Assembly (NCBI RefSeq): GCF_003860405.1
Contig: NZ_CP034170.1
Span: 1,860,001 to 1,924,000, forward strand
DNA from: Nakamurella antarctica
Lineage (GTDB): Bacteria > Actinomycetota > Actinomycetes > Mycobacteriales > Nakamurellaceae
Length of the DNA stretch: 64,000 bases
Direction: 5' to 3'
Shown: in pieces, positions 19,500 through 28,005 of the stretch
Numbering within the stretch: the stretch's first letter is position 1
Layout: each line of letters starts with the position of its first letter
The notes under the pieces: model-generated
Told to the model about the DNA's origin: nothing
Seen by the model: only the letters and a program-made list of their open reading frames with translations
The model's database searches: none
Made by a program: the position numbers and the translations under genes

Positions 19500-20356
19500 T
19501 TCTGCAGGAGGGGAACAACCCCCGAGGAGGCAGAGACAATGCGCTGCAGGGACTTTTCCGGCGTCAAGTCCTGACCCAACCGCAATGTCTTATTGGTGCC
19601 GTGGAAATCGGAGGAACCGGTGGGGATCAGGTCGAGCTCTTCCGCGAGTGCGGCAAGCTCCGTGCGGGCTGCTTCGTCATGGTCAGGATGAAATACCTCT
19701 ATGCCGTCAAGACCCTGTGCCGCAAGAGATCTCAGCTTCTCCCTGCCCAGGACCGCGGCGGCTTCCCGGGAGCGCGGGTGCGCAATGACCGACACACCAC
19801 CAGCCGCAGCGATCATCGCGATCGCAGTTTCCAGGTCGGTGTCGGCCTTATGCACGTAATACGGGCCATCGCCCCTCAGGTAGGTAGCGAACGCCTCGTG
19901 AACACTTTCGACCAGTCCCGCTTGTTTCAAAGCTCGCCCAATATGTGGCCTGCCGACGGGTGCGCCGCTGGCGATTTCCAACACCTGCTCGGCACTGATA
20001 TCGATGCCATCCCGGACCATCTTCTCTACGATCCGCAGCCCACGATCCATCCGTTCCTGACGCAACCGAATGTGTTCCTGGACAATGGTCGGGTTACTGG
20101 GGTCGAATAGGTACCCCAGCAGGTGGATACTTGCCGGACGCCCGTTGGGCTGCGCGATTTCGGTGGAGAATTCGGTTCCGCGCATCAGCGCCATTCCGGT
20201 GGGTAATGCTTGCTCAGCAGCGTCCCAACCGGAGGTCGTATCGTGGTCTGTGATCCCAATGACATCGAGCCCGGCGCGTCCGGCGGAGGCCATTAACTCC
20301 GCTGGGGTTTCGGTGCCGTCGGAGGAACTCGAATGTGAGTGCAAATCGATGCGCAT
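19496..20356 (-). CDS. PHP domain phosphoesterase (RNase AM/TrpH-like)
   Basis: This 286-residue metal-dependent phosphoesterase shows the PHP motifs DLHSHSSSSDGTETP (residues 4-18), ITDHDTTSGW near 36-45, GTEFSTE near 60, VIAHPRSRE in the middle and SSDFHGTN near the end. Family members hydrolyse 3',5'-bisphosphates or trim RNA 5' ends. It is divergent from corA and leads a two-gene unit with the small membrane protein. Confidence 0.9.
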   Translation of the reverse strand: MRIDLHSHSSSSDGTETPAELMASAGRAGLDVIGITDHDTTSGWDAAEQALPTGMALMRGTEFSTEIAQPNGRPASIHLLGYLFDPSNPTIVQEHIRLRQERMDRGLRIVEKMVRDGIDISAEQVLEIASGAPVGRPHIGRALKQAGLVESVHEAFATYLRGDGPYYVHKADTDLETAIAMIAAAGGVSVIAHPRSREAAAVLGREKLRSLAAQGLDGIEVFHPDHDEAARTELAALAEELDLIPTGSSDFHGTNKTLRLGQDLTPEKSLQRIVSASSGVVPLLQK

Positions 20357-20396
20357 AGAAGCCTATTCTTCCCTCTGCGATGCACTGTTGTGCACA

Positions 20397-20413
20397 CCGG
20401 TGTTTTTCACCGG
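20397..20413. other. Hairpin in the PHP-corA divergent intergenic region
   Basis: CCGGTG (20397-20402), five T residues and CACCGG (20408-20413) form a perfect 6-bp stem. It lies about 90 bp upstream of the corA start and 40 bp upstream of the PHP start. A leader element of either gene is possible. I do not see an M-box magnesium riboswitch. Confidence 0.4.
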
Positions 20414-20500
20414 CCTCACACCGGGGGAAGGTAGGTTCATCTCAGCTAGACCGCCCGCCCAAGCGGTGCACCGGTCTTATTCGCCCGTCTGGAGGCTGCC

Positions 20501-21592
20501 GTGCCGATTCTGCCATCGATTCCCTCACTGAGCGCGCTTCGTCGTGGCTCCCGTTCGACAGGCGAATTGGCCCCCGTACCAAGCCCAGCCAACAACAGCG
20601 TGATCGTGGATTGCGCCACCTATTTCGATGGTGTCCGGCAGTCGTCCTGCGAGCGGCCAGATGACGCCATCGCGCGCGTGCGAGCCCACGGTTCAGGTTT
20701 TGTCTGGATTGGACTCAAGGAACCGGAAATGGCCGACATGGCCGAAGTAGCAACATCTTTCGGGCTGCACGAGCTGGCCGTTGAGGATGCTATCAACGCC
20801 TACCAACGGGCAAAGATCGAGCAGTACTCGAGCTCGTTGTTTGTGGTCATCAAGACGGTGAAATATGTTGAACATGAATCCGCTCTCAAGGCGGTGGAGA
20901 TCGTCAACTCCGGCGAAATCATGATGTTCCTCGGCGCCGATTTCATCGTCACCGTCCGGCACGGCGACCACTCGGGCCTCGCGGGATTACGACAGGACTT
21001 GGAGCGCGACCCGGCTCGACTCGCGCTGGGGCCCGCCGCCGTCATGCACGCCATTGCCGACCGAATCGTCGACCAATATTTGGCGGTGGTCGAGTCGGTC
21101 GAAGACGACATCGACGAGATGGAGTCGCTGGTTTTCGACCCCACCGCGATCCTGCGGACTGAGCAAATCTATCTGCTGAAGCGGGAAGTGCTGGAGCTTC
21201 GCAGAGCGATTGCCCCGCTGTCTGCGCCGATGCGACGCCTGGCCGAGATGCCCAATGTGTTTGTGCCGCCAGAGATCCGCACCTACATGCGTGACGTCGA
21301 AGATCACCTGCAGCAGGTGTCCGAGCGAGTGATGGCCTTCGACGAAATTCTGACCACCCTCGTCAACGCTGTGCTTGCGCAGGTGGCAACCCGGCAGAAC
21401 GAGGACATGCGCAAAATTTCGGCGTGGGCTGCGATCGCGTTGGTCCCCACCGCGGTTGCCGGTATTTACGGGATGAACTTCGACTTCATGCCCGAGCTCC
21501 ACTGGACCTTCGGTTACCCGTTGGCGCTGGTACTGATCGCCGGCATCTGTGTGCTCCTTTACCGGACACTGCGCAAGCGGGGTTGGCTGTAG
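20501..21592 (+). CDS. corA: CorA-type magnesium/divalent cation transporter
   Basis: The 363-residue membrane protein has a large acidic cytoplasmic domain, then two C-terminal membrane segments. The signature GMN lies in VAGIYGMNFDFMPEL (about residue 325) at the end of the first segment, followed by YPLALVLIAGICVLLYRTL and a basic tail. This is the usual pentameric CorA channel layout. GTG 20501 is preceded by GGAGG (20490-20494). The final eight codons and stop lie inside the first unit of the tandem repeat at 21567. Confidence 0.93.
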   Translation: MPILPSIPSLSALRRGSRSTGELAPVPSPANNSVIVDCATYFDGVRQSSCERPDDAIARVRAHGSGFVWIGLKEPEMADMAEVATSFGLHELAVEDAINAYQRAKIEQYSSSLFVVIKTVKYVEHESALKAVEIVNSGEIMMFLGADFIVTVRHGDHSGLAGLRQDLERDPARLALGPAAVMHAIADRIVDQYLAVVESVEDDIDEMESLVFDPTAILRTEQIYLLKREVLELRRAIAPLSAPMRRLAEMPNVFVPPEIRTYMRDVEDHLQQVSERVMAFDEILTTLVNAVLAQVATRQNEDMRKISAWAAIALVPTAVAGIYGMNFDFMPELHWTFGYPLALVLIAGICVLLYRTLRKRGWL

Positions 21593-21707
21593 CTGCCAGT
21601 AAACACTGCGCAAGCGGGGTTGGCTGTAGCTGCCAGTAAGCACTGCGCAAGCGGGGTTGGCTGTAGCTGCCAGTAAACACTGCGCAAGCGGGGTTGGCTG
21701 TAGCTGC
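21567..21707. repeat. 37-bp tandem repeat, four copies, beginning inside corA
   Basis: Units start at 21567, 21604, 21641 and 21678, each beginning CACTGCGCAAGCGGGGTTGG and running on through GCTGTAGCTGCCAGTAA; the last is cut at about 21707. Copies are almost identical (one A/G difference in copy 2). Unit 1 encodes the last residues of CorA (LRKRGWL) and its stop codon, so units 2-4 are downstream duplications of the gene's 3' end. The repeats abut without spacers. Confidence 0.95.
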
Positions 21708-21735
21708 TGGCATCCCGTAGCGCCAATCGGCACCG

Positions 21736-22241
21736 TCAGCCGTGTTTGCCCAGCTCCATTTGTGCCAGAAATCCGCGGGCTTTCTCCGCGGTGTTGGGTT
21801 TGCAGAGCACGTCATACCGGCCTGCGACAACCTGCGATGACGACGTGAAGTCGCGCCGCCCCTTCGCCATCCGGTAGCCCAGGACCCCATCAACAATCCG
21901 AACAATGCGCCTATGGACACCCCGACCACAATCAGGAGCAGGGTGTTGTTCTGCGCAGGAGAAAACAGGCCCATCAACAATCCCACAAACAGCCCGAACC
22001 AGGCCCCGGAAGCGGCTCCTGCGGCAGCGACCTTGCTGGTCGTCAGACGTCCGGTCACGCGCTCCACCAACTGCAAATCGGAGCCGACGATGGTCACGTC
22101 CTCGACAGCAAACTCCTGCTTGGCGAGGTGCTCTACCGCGGCCTGGGCCTGCGTGTAGGTCGGGTAAGCCGCAACGGCGAAGCCGACTGGCGGAGTGGGG
22201 ACAGTTGGGGCGTTTACGCGGAATCGGTTGGACGACGTCAT
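21736..22241 (-). pseudogene. General-stress-protein-like membrane protein, interrupted by a frameshift
   Basis: The first frame (from ATG 22241) encodes MTSSNRF, then VGFAVAAYPTYTQAQAAVEHL and a Gly/Ala-rich two-segment hydrophobic region, the layout of actinobacterial general-stress/glycine-zipper proteins. Around 21885 the homologous reading moves to another frame, which continues GYRMAKGRRDFTSSSQVVAG, RYDVL, then a short AEKARGFLAQM tail with a stop at 21736-21738. One G is missing from a G run (C run 21885-21888 on the + strand); restoring it gives LLMGVLGYRMAKGRRDF in a single frame of about 168 residues. As written, the first frame runs on into the 37-bp repeats and ends with unrelated sequence. 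Error or true mutation cannot be separated here. Confidence 0.8.
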
Positions 22242-22401
22242 CGCCGACCACCTCCTAAAAAGGTGTCACAGTGCATCGGGGTGCGGGAGTTTTTCTCGTG
22301 CCCCTCCATCGTCCCACAGCGGGTCAGGCCACGTTGGTATGGAGATGCCGCCGATAGGTCCACCGTAGTATCGAGAACGCACCCACTACCTTCGAGGGAT
22401 T

Positions 22402-23532
22402 ATGTCGCTGACGCCAGAAATTATTCGCAAAGCCCTTGATGCGGTAAAGGATCCGGAGATTCGACGCCCCATTACCGATCTCGGGATGGTCGACAAAATC
22501 GACATCGCCGCAAACGGTCACGTCTCGTTGGTGGTTCTCATCACCATTGCAGGCTGCCCAATGAAGGACACCATCACCCGAGACGTCACCGCGGCCGTAG
22601 AGGCCATTCCGGGAGTGAGCGGGGTTAGCCTCGCACTGGTGCCGATGAATGACGAGCAACGCCAGGCGCTGCGCGACGGCCTCAAAGGGGGCGCTACTAA
22701 GGATATTCCCTTTGCCAGGGCTGAGTCTCGGACTCGGGTGTACGCCATTGCCTCCGGTAAGGGCGGCGTCGGCAAATCAACCGTGACAGTTAACTTGGCG
22801 GCTTCGCTGGCTGCACAGGGACTTTCGGTAGGAATCTTGGATGCTGACGTCTACGGCTTCTCCATTCCCCGAATGATGGGGGTCACGACAAGACCCACCA
22901 GGATCTCCGACATGATCCTGCCGCCGGTATGCCACGGCGTGAAGATCATCAGCGTAGGAATGTTCGTTGAAGGCAACGCTGCAGTGGTGTGGCGAGGGCC
23001 CATGTTGCACCGTGCCCTCCAGCAGTTTCTCGCCGATGTGTTCTGGGGCGATCTGGACGTCTTGTTGCTCGATTTGCCGCCCGGTACGGGGGACGTCGCT
23101 ATTTCAACAGCGCAGCTGATTCCCAGTACCGAAATTCTGGTTGTTACGACCCCGCAGACTGCGGCGGCCGAAGTCGCCGAGCGGGCTGGTGCGATCGCAC
23201 TACAAACCCGCCAAAAAGTGATCGGCGTAGTAGAAAATATGTCGGGGTTGGTGCTCCCCGATGGCGGCATCTTGGATGTGTTCGGGACCGGTGGCGGCCA
23301 GATTGTATCCGACTCATTGACGCGCTCGATGGGGGCGCCCGTTCCGTTACTCGGTCGCATTCCGCTTGAAATTGATCTGCGAGAAGCTGGCGACGCCGGG
23401 GTTCCGTTAGTTCTGAGCCACCCGGAAAGCGCTAGCGCCAAGGCTTTGTCGAGTATTGCGGCGTCTCTCGCGGCGCGTTCGAGGCCTCTGGTGGGCATCT
23501 CACTGGGCCTTTCACCGGCTTCGCGCACCTAG
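22402..23532 (+). CDS. mrp: Mrp/ApbC family iron-sulfur carrier ATPase
   Basis: This 376-residue P-loop ATPase acts in Fe-S cluster transfer. An N-terminal MIP18/DUF59 domain (DPEIRRPITDLGMV to CPMKDTI) is followed by the deviant Walker A GKGGVGKST (about residue 122), DADVYGFSIPRMMG and the switch motif DLPPGTGD. The CxxC that binds the cluster in many Mrp proteins is absent: ENMSGLVLPDGG replaces it, as I recall for mycobacterial Mrp. ATG 22402 is the natural start. It is convergent with tatB. Confidence 0.93.
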   Translation: MSLTPEIIRKALDAVKDPEIRRPITDLGMVDKIDIAANGHVSLVVLITIAGCPMKDTITRDVTAAVEAIPGVSGVSLALVPMNDEQRQALRDGLKGGATKDIPFARAESRTRVYAIASGKGGVGKSTVTVNLAASLAAQGLSVGILDADVYGFSIPRMMGVTTRPTRISDMILPPVCHGVKIISVGMFVEGNAAVVWRGPMLHRALQQFLADVFWGDLDVLLLDLPPGTGDVAISTAQLIPSTEILVVTTPQTAAAEVAERAGAIALQTRQKVIGVVENMSGLVLPDGGILDVFGTGGGQIVSDSLTRSMGAPVPLLGRIPLEIDLREAGDAGVPLVLSHPESASAKALSSIAASLAARSRPLVGISLGLSPASRT

Positions 23533-23564
23533 TGTGGTTGCTGACAACTGCACCGCAGAGTGAG

Positions 23565-24074
23565 TCAGGTCCCTTCGATGTCAAAGGGCGGGATATCACC
23601 TTTTGACAAGGGTGCGGTAACGCGTCGCACCGGCATATTCATATCTAGGAGAGCTGGCTTCTCGGTGGAGATAGGCACCCAGTTGCCACCCGGACTTCCC
23701 GCCGCTGCGGCCGCAGCATTCGCCGTATCCCCTGGCGCTTTGGTGTCCTTCAAACCAAGAAATCCGGTGATCCCACCGGAAAACTGATCGCCCAGAATAT
23801 TCTTCTGCAGGATCTTTTTCGGGTTCATATCCCGAAGAGACTTGAGATCCTGATACTCCTTGAGCGATTGCAGGTCCGCCACCTGCCGCCGCAGTTCCTC
23901 TAGTTCGGGCCCGATCTCCCTTTTCAGATCCTCCTGGGCGCCGGCCGCCATAGTTTTCAGCTTCTTCGACGCTTCAGATACCCACCTCACGGCGACAGGA
24001 ATGCGCTCCGGGCCGAGGACGAAGACCCCCACCCCCAGGATGATCAAGATTTCGCCCCAGCCGAGACCGAACAA
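23565..24074 (-). CDS. tatB: Sec-independent protein translocase subunit TatB
   Basis: The 169-residue protein starts MFGLGWGEILIILGVGVFVLG with the TatB Glu at position 8, then PERIP, an amphipathic helix (VRWVSEASKKLKTM) and a long charged region. With TatC it forms the receptor for twin-arginine precursors. The C-terminal 60 residues are low-complexity. It lies downstream of htrA in the sigE-rseA-htrA-tatB order known from mycobacteria. Confidence 0.95.
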   Translation of the reverse strand: MFGLGWGEILIILGVGVFVLGPERIPVAVRWVSEASKKLKTMAAGAQEDLKREIGPELEELRRQVADLQSLKEYQDLKSLRDMNPKKILQKNILGDQFSGGITGFLGLKDTKAPGDTANAAAAAAGSPGGNWVPISTEKPALLDMNMPVRRVTAPLSKGDIPPFDIEGT

Positions 24075-24175
24075 TGAAAAGCACCTCCCTCAACGCTGCG
24101 GATTGGTTGCCAGCCTCAGTCGATTTCCAGACTACCGGCGGCGGACAAGGCCCGTGTGGCACGGGAGGCGGCCGC

Positions 24176-25795
24176 CTACGCGGCAACGAGAGTCATTTGG
24201 ACGACGAAACTGCGACCTTGTCTAACCACCTCGACCTCGACGACGTCGCCGACGTTGCGAGACTGCACTGCAACCACCAGTTCATCGCTGCTACCTACCG
24301 TGCGGTCACCGAATTTTGTGATGACATCTCCTTCTACTATTCCTGCCTCGGCCGCCGGCGAATCGGCCCGTACGTTTTGCACTTGGGCGCCTTCGGTAGT
24401 CCCATCCGATACGGATCGCGCATCGACCCCGATGGAGGGGTGGACAGCTTTCCCGGTGCGAATCAGCTCCTGAGCGGTGGCTTTTGCCAGGTTTATCGGG
24501 ATCGCAAACCCGAGCCCGATGGAACCGGAGGATTGCGACCCAAGGGTACGGATTGCGGAGTTGATTCCGACAACTGAGCCGGTCGCATCCACCAAGGCTC
24601 CGCCCGAATTTCCCGGGTTGATCGAGGCATCGGTTTGGATGGCATCGATAACCGCATCCGTGTCCGTCCCCTCGCCCGAGAGACGCACGGGACGGTTGAT
24701 GGCGGACACAATACCGGTGGTCACTGTGCCGCTCAGTCCCAGCGGCGAGCCGATCGCGATTACCGGGTCCCCCACGGCCAACGTGGACGAATCACCGAGC
24801 TGCGCGACCGTGAGGTTCTGTGCCGTCACTTTGATAACCGCTAAGTCCGTTCGAATATCGCGGCCGACAACCGTTGCGGGCAAACGGCTCCCATCTGAAA
24901 ACACGACTGACATCTGGGCATCGGGGGTGGTAACTGCCAGAGAAACTACGTGATTGTTCGTTAAGATATATCCTGCAGCACCATCGATGACCACGCCGGA
25001 TCCCGACCCGCCGCCGTTTCCGATCCGTACCTCGATCGACACCACCGCTGGATTGACCCGGGCGGCTATATCTGCGATGGATCCGGGTTCCCGCTCCACC
25101 GCGGGCTGCACTGCAGCCAAAGAAAAAGCGGGTTCGTTGACGCTGGCGGGAATTCGGGAGATCAGCAGTGACCCGATCCCGGCCCCAAATGCACCGATGA
25201 GAACCGCGACCACCGCAAGTGTGATGAGTGCCGCTGGCTGGAGCTTTCGGGACAAGAGGGCCTGACGCAGGGTGTAGCGAACTTCAGGTAATTCTTCGGG
25301 TAGAGCGGCTTCAGGGGTCGCCAAGGCTGGCGACCCCAAAACCACTGACGAATTCGGGTCGCGCCAGGGGTCAGGTTGTACCGCAGGAGCGGGCGGCGCG
25401 GCGGCTGGTTTCGGTCCACGCTGCAGTGACTCTCGCCCGCCCTGCGGCCGCCCAAACGCGCTGTTGAGCATCTCGGGCACCGGAACGGTCAGGGCAAGGC
25501 CCGGGCGATCCTGGCGAGAGGAACGTGGGGCGAAGGCGCCCCTGACATCGGCGGGTCTGGAAAAAATATCCCGCTCCAGCGGTTGTACCGGTGGCTTCCA
25601 CAGGGGCCGTGGGCCGAGCCGCGGCCGGTACTGCTGGCTGGGCACAGACGCTTCGTTGGGCACCTTCGCCTGGCTGGGCACCTGCGTCTGGATGGGCACC
25701 TGCGTCTGGATGGGCACAGACGCTTCGTTGGGCACCGACGTGGCTGCACTGACTAGCTCCGAGGCGTTCTCGGGTGTCGAGTTGTTGTCGGGCAT
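24176..25795 (-). CDS. htrA: HtrA/DegP-like membrane serine protease with PDZ domain
   Basis: From ATG 25795 (MPDNNSTPEN) the protein has 539 residues; the open frame extends to 25909. A proline-rich cytoplasmic N-terminus precedes one membrane segment (ALITLAVVAVLIGAFGAG). The trypsin-like domain has His in ILTNNHVV, Asp in RTDLAVIKV and Ser in NPGNSGGALV; a PDZ domain with VRADSPAAEAGIVEGDVI follows. It degrades misfolded proteins outside the membrane and in mycobacteria belongs to the SigE envelope-stress response. The N-terminus carries short repeats of the pattern VPxQ (about 25630-25735). Confidence 0.93.
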   Translation of the reverse strand: MPDNNSTPENASELVSAATSVPNEASVPIQTQVPIQTQVPSQAKVPNEASVPSQQYRPRLGPRPLWKPPVQPLERDIFSRPADVRGAFAPRSSRQDRPGLALTVPVPEMLNSAFGRPQGGRESLQRGPKPAAAPPAPAVQPDPWRDPNSSVVLGSPALATPEAALPEELPEVRYTLRQALLSRKLQPAALITLAVVAVLIGAFGAGIGSLLISRIPASVNEPAFSLAAVQPAVEREPGSIADIAARVNPAVVSIEVRIGNGGGSGSGVVIDGAAGYILTNNHVVSLAVTTPDAQMSVVFSDGSRLPATVVGRDIRTDLAVIKVTAQNLTVAQLGDSSTLAVGDPVIAIGSPLGLSGTVTTGIVSAINRPVRLSGEGTDTDAVIDAIQTDASINPGNSGGALVDATGSVVGINSAIRTLGSQSSGSIGLGFAIPINLAKATAQELIRTGKAVHPSIGVDARSVSDGTTEGAQVQNVRADSPAAEAGIVEGDVITKFGDRTVGSSDELVVAVQSRNVGDVVEVEVVRQGRSFVVQMTLVAA

Positions 25796-25948
25796 GAGCC
25801 TTCGGAGGTCACTTTCGCTGGAAGTCGCGACGGGCGTGCTTTGGCCTTGAGGCTCTTGCGGCAAGGGTACGCCGCACCGTCGGGGCTGTGCCAGCCCGCC
25901 GGGAGTCACCTGCGGAGATGGCGCGGCGATAACGCGAGAAGCGGTCGA

Positions 25949-26404
25949 TCACGTAGGCAGATCTCGGTCCCGATCAAACGGCATCTTCGGTGAGAGCGTG
26001 AATACCGTCTCCGCAGCCGACGTCGCCGAGTTGCTATCCCCTAATCGGAAGCGGGCCTTGCGTGTTTTCCCGAGTGTTACATGCTCAACGCGGATCGCGG
26101 GATTGGTAGACAATTCCCTACCGACCCCCGGTGCAGTGATTGCCTCTAACTGGGACGGGTCGGCGGTGGAGCGAAGCGCGACAGGAATGGAAAACAGTGC
26201 CTGAGCGAGCGAACGGCGCATTTGAGGTGAGCCCGCGCTGCGGAGTTGATCTCGGGCATCGCACTGCTCCGCAATCTCGCTGGCACAATCCGGGCATCGC
26301 ATCACATGCGCAGCCGCGCGCTGGTAGGCAGTCATCGATAGCTCGCCATCTGCAAAAGCGACGACGGCGTCCATATTCAGATGGTCTTCAAAAAACGCCG
26401 TCAC
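25949..26404 (-). CDS. rseA: Anti-sigma E factor, zinc-binding (ZAS) type
   Basis: The 151-residue cytoplasmic anti-sigma factor has the ZAS motif [11 protein letters not shown] (HxxxCxxC, about residues 33-40) after [23 protein letters not shown]. It should bind SigE, encoded just upstream. No membrane segment is visible, as in mycobacterial RseA. The start overlaps the sigE stop (ATGA, 26401-26404), giving matched production of factor and inhibitor. In mycobacteria, phosphorylation and ClpC1P2 degrade RseA; whether this applies here is inference. Confidence 0.93.
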   Translation of the reverse strand: MTAFFEDHLNMDAVVAFADGELSMTAYQRAAAHVMRCPDCASEIAEQCDARDQLRSAGSPQMRRSLAQALFSIPVALRSTADPSQLEAITAPGVGRELSTNPAIRVEHVTLGKTRKARFRLGDSNSATSAAETVFTLSPKMPFDRDRDLPT

Positions 26405-27012
26405 AGAGCACCACCAGCGATCGCGAGCCGCGCGCCGGTGAAGGCGCTCATGTCACGTCGACGTTCTAATCCGGCACGCAGCGCCTGACGACCGCGATGG
26501 ATTCTGGAGCGCACCGTGCCCAGCTTGACCCCGAGGGTCTGGCCGATCTCCGCGTACGAGAGGCCCTCCACATCACAGAGCACGAGCGCGGCTCGGAACT
26601 CTGGTAGCAACTCGTCCAACGCGGCTTGGAGATCCGGGTCCAAGTTTGCCGCTTCGAAAGCTTGCTCGGGTGACGGTTCATTGCCGACAATACGGTCGGT
26701 CTCGGTAGGCAACGCCTCCATCCGGATGCGCTGCCGCCGCCGCACCATGTCCAGAAAGACGTTGGTGGTGATCCGATGAAGCCACCCTTCGAAGGAACCG
26801 GGCTTAAAGGAGGCCAACGACCGAAAGACCCTGATGAAGGTTTCTTGGGTGATATCTTCGGCGTCGTACTGGTTTCCAGACAATCGGTAGGCAAGGCGGT
26901 ACACCCTGTCGCCGTGGTCACGGACGATATCTTCCCAAGCAGGAGCAACCCAATTTGGTTGCTCTGGGCTGTGGTCCGCCGCTTGGTTGGGCAGGATCGA
27001 CAGTGCAATCAC
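26401..27012 (-). CDS. sigE: ECF sigma factor SigE
   Basis: A 203-residue ECF sigma factor. Region 2 contains [25 protein letters not shown] (2.1-2.2) and [20 protein letters not shown] (2.3-2.4); region 4 contains [22 protein letters not shown] and the recognition helix [19 protein letters not shown]. The sequence is very close to mycobacterial SigE, without its long N-terminal extension. The start is GTG 27012. The best ribosome binding match (CTGGAG) is adjacent to that codon with no spacer, so the leader is unusual. Confidence 0.95.
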   Translation of the reverse strand: MIALSILPNQAADHSPEQPNWVAPAWEDIVRDHGDRVYRLAYRLSGNQYDAEDITQETFIRVFRSLASFKPGSFEGWLHRITTNVFLDMVRRRQRIRMEALPTETDRIVGNEPSPEQAFEAANLDPDLQAALDELLPEFRAALVLCDVEGLSYAEIGQTLGVKLGTVRSRIHRGRQALRAGLERRRDMSAFTGARLAIAGGAL

Positions 27013-27033
27013 CTCCAGGTCTTCACGTCATTT

Positions 27034-27059
27034 CGACGCACCGTTGACACGATTGTTCC
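27034..27059 (-). promoter_or_regulatory. Candidate SigE-type promoter upstream of sigE
   Basis: On the minus strand GGAAC (27059-27055), 16 bp, then CGTCG (27038-27034) resembles the SigE/SigH-type GGAAC-N16-CGTT consensus. The position suits autoregulation: a start site about 7 bp beyond the -10 would give a leader of roughly 15 nt before GTG 27012. The -10 differs by one base from the consensus. Confidence 0.45.
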
Positions 27060-27296
27060 TTCACCTCATGTGAAATGGCCATGAAAGTAAATTTTTGGCA
27101 AAGCCGTCGATCGGTCCGCTAAACCACGCCCGAGACGGTGCGCCTGTGCAAATGCGCCACCGCTGACCGGTAGCGTCCGGATTGGCGAAAGCGCGGGTAG
27201 CCGGATTTCATTCACCAGCCCTTCGTTTCCGCACGTGCCGGTATTGGCATCGCCACAGCAGCTCTCGTTGTATCTGGGGATTCGGAAGGGTGTTCG

Positions 27297-27920
27297 GTGA
27301 CGTCAAGCCGGTCGTATGCGGAGTTTTACATCAGTGAGAGCGAAGCGATGCTGGCCGCTCGTACGCGTGCGGCGGACCTGGGATGTGTACCCACAGGGTC
27401 GGGTGCCGGAGCGGCCCTGCGGTTCCTTGCCGCTGCGATCGGCGCGAAGTCGGTTGTCGAGGTCGGCACAGGCGCGGGGGTTTCCGCGCTCCACCTCTTT
27501 GCCGGGATGGTCCCGGACGGCATCGTTACCTCTATCGATGTCGAATCCGAAAACCTCCGCGCGGCCAAGGCTGCCTTCGCGGATGCAGGCATTGCACCGG
27601 CCCGTGCTCGCCTCATCAACGGGCGAGGCCTCGAAGTCCTTCCTCGGCTCACCGACGGCGCGTACGACCTCGTCCATATTGACGGAGCCCGCTCGGAATA
27701 TCCGCACTACCTTGTCGAGGCCTTGAGGCTTCTTCGACCCGGCGGAATTGTCGTCATCGATGATGCTCTCGGAAACGACCGGGTCAGTGACCCCACCCAA
27801 CGCGACGCCGAGACCGTCGCGATCCGCGAGACGGGCAGACTGATGCGGGAGGACGAGAATCTCGTGCCCGTGCTGATCCCGCTATCCGGCGGCGTGCTCG
27901 CCGCCGTCAAACTGCGCTAA
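27297..27920 (+). CDS. SAM-dependent O-methyltransferase
   Basis: A 207-residue class I methyltransferase of the catechol/caffeoyl-CoA O-methyltransferase type: SAM loop VVEVGTGAGVSALHL (about residue 58), acidic SIDVESEN, metal-binding Asp in DLVHIDGARSEYPHYL, and VVIDDALGNDRV. Start GTG 27297 follows GGAAGGGTG. It is divergent from sigE, the same neighbour pair as in mycobacteria (Rv1220c/sigE, from memory). Substrate unknown. The 284 bp between the two genes hold the sigE promoter and otherwise nothing I can assign. Confidence 0.92.
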   Translation: MTSSRSYAEFYISESEAMLAARTRAADLGCVPTGSGAGAALRFLAAAIGAKSVVEVGTGAGVSALHLFAGMVPDGIVTSIDVESENLRAAKAAFADAGIAPARARLINGRGLEVLPRLTDGAYDLVHIDGARSEYPHYLVEALRLLRPGGIVVIDDALGNDRVSDPTQRDAETVAIRETGRLMREDENLVPVLIPLSGGVLAAVKLR

Positions 27921-27922
27921 TC

Positions 27923-27937
27923 CACTGCGCCGCAGTG
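27923..27937. terminator. Perfect 7-bp dyad just after the O-methyltransferase gene
   Basis: CACTGCG, one base, CGCAGTG (27923-27937) is followed by TTTCTC. The single-base centre is too tight for a full hairpin, so a few central pairs would open. Position and T-rich tail fit a weak intrinsic terminator. Confidence 0.35.
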
Positions 27938-28005
27938 TTTCTCAGGCCGCTACCGGCAGTGTGAACCTTTGGGGCGCCCGAGGAGCACAACGGTACCTAG
28001 ACTTC

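Noticed and set aside
20357-20500. M-box or other magnesium riboswitch before corA
   Set aside because: Only a small hairpin is visible in 144 bp; the multi-helix M-box layout is missing.
21567-21707. CRISPR-like array
   Set aside because: Units are directly adjacent at 37-bp period with no unique spacers, and the first lies in a coding region.
21486-21735. Extension of the stress protein through the 37-bp repeats on the minus strand
   Set aside because: The reading frame follows from the frameshift at 21885; the extended tail is repeat-derived and unlike the family.
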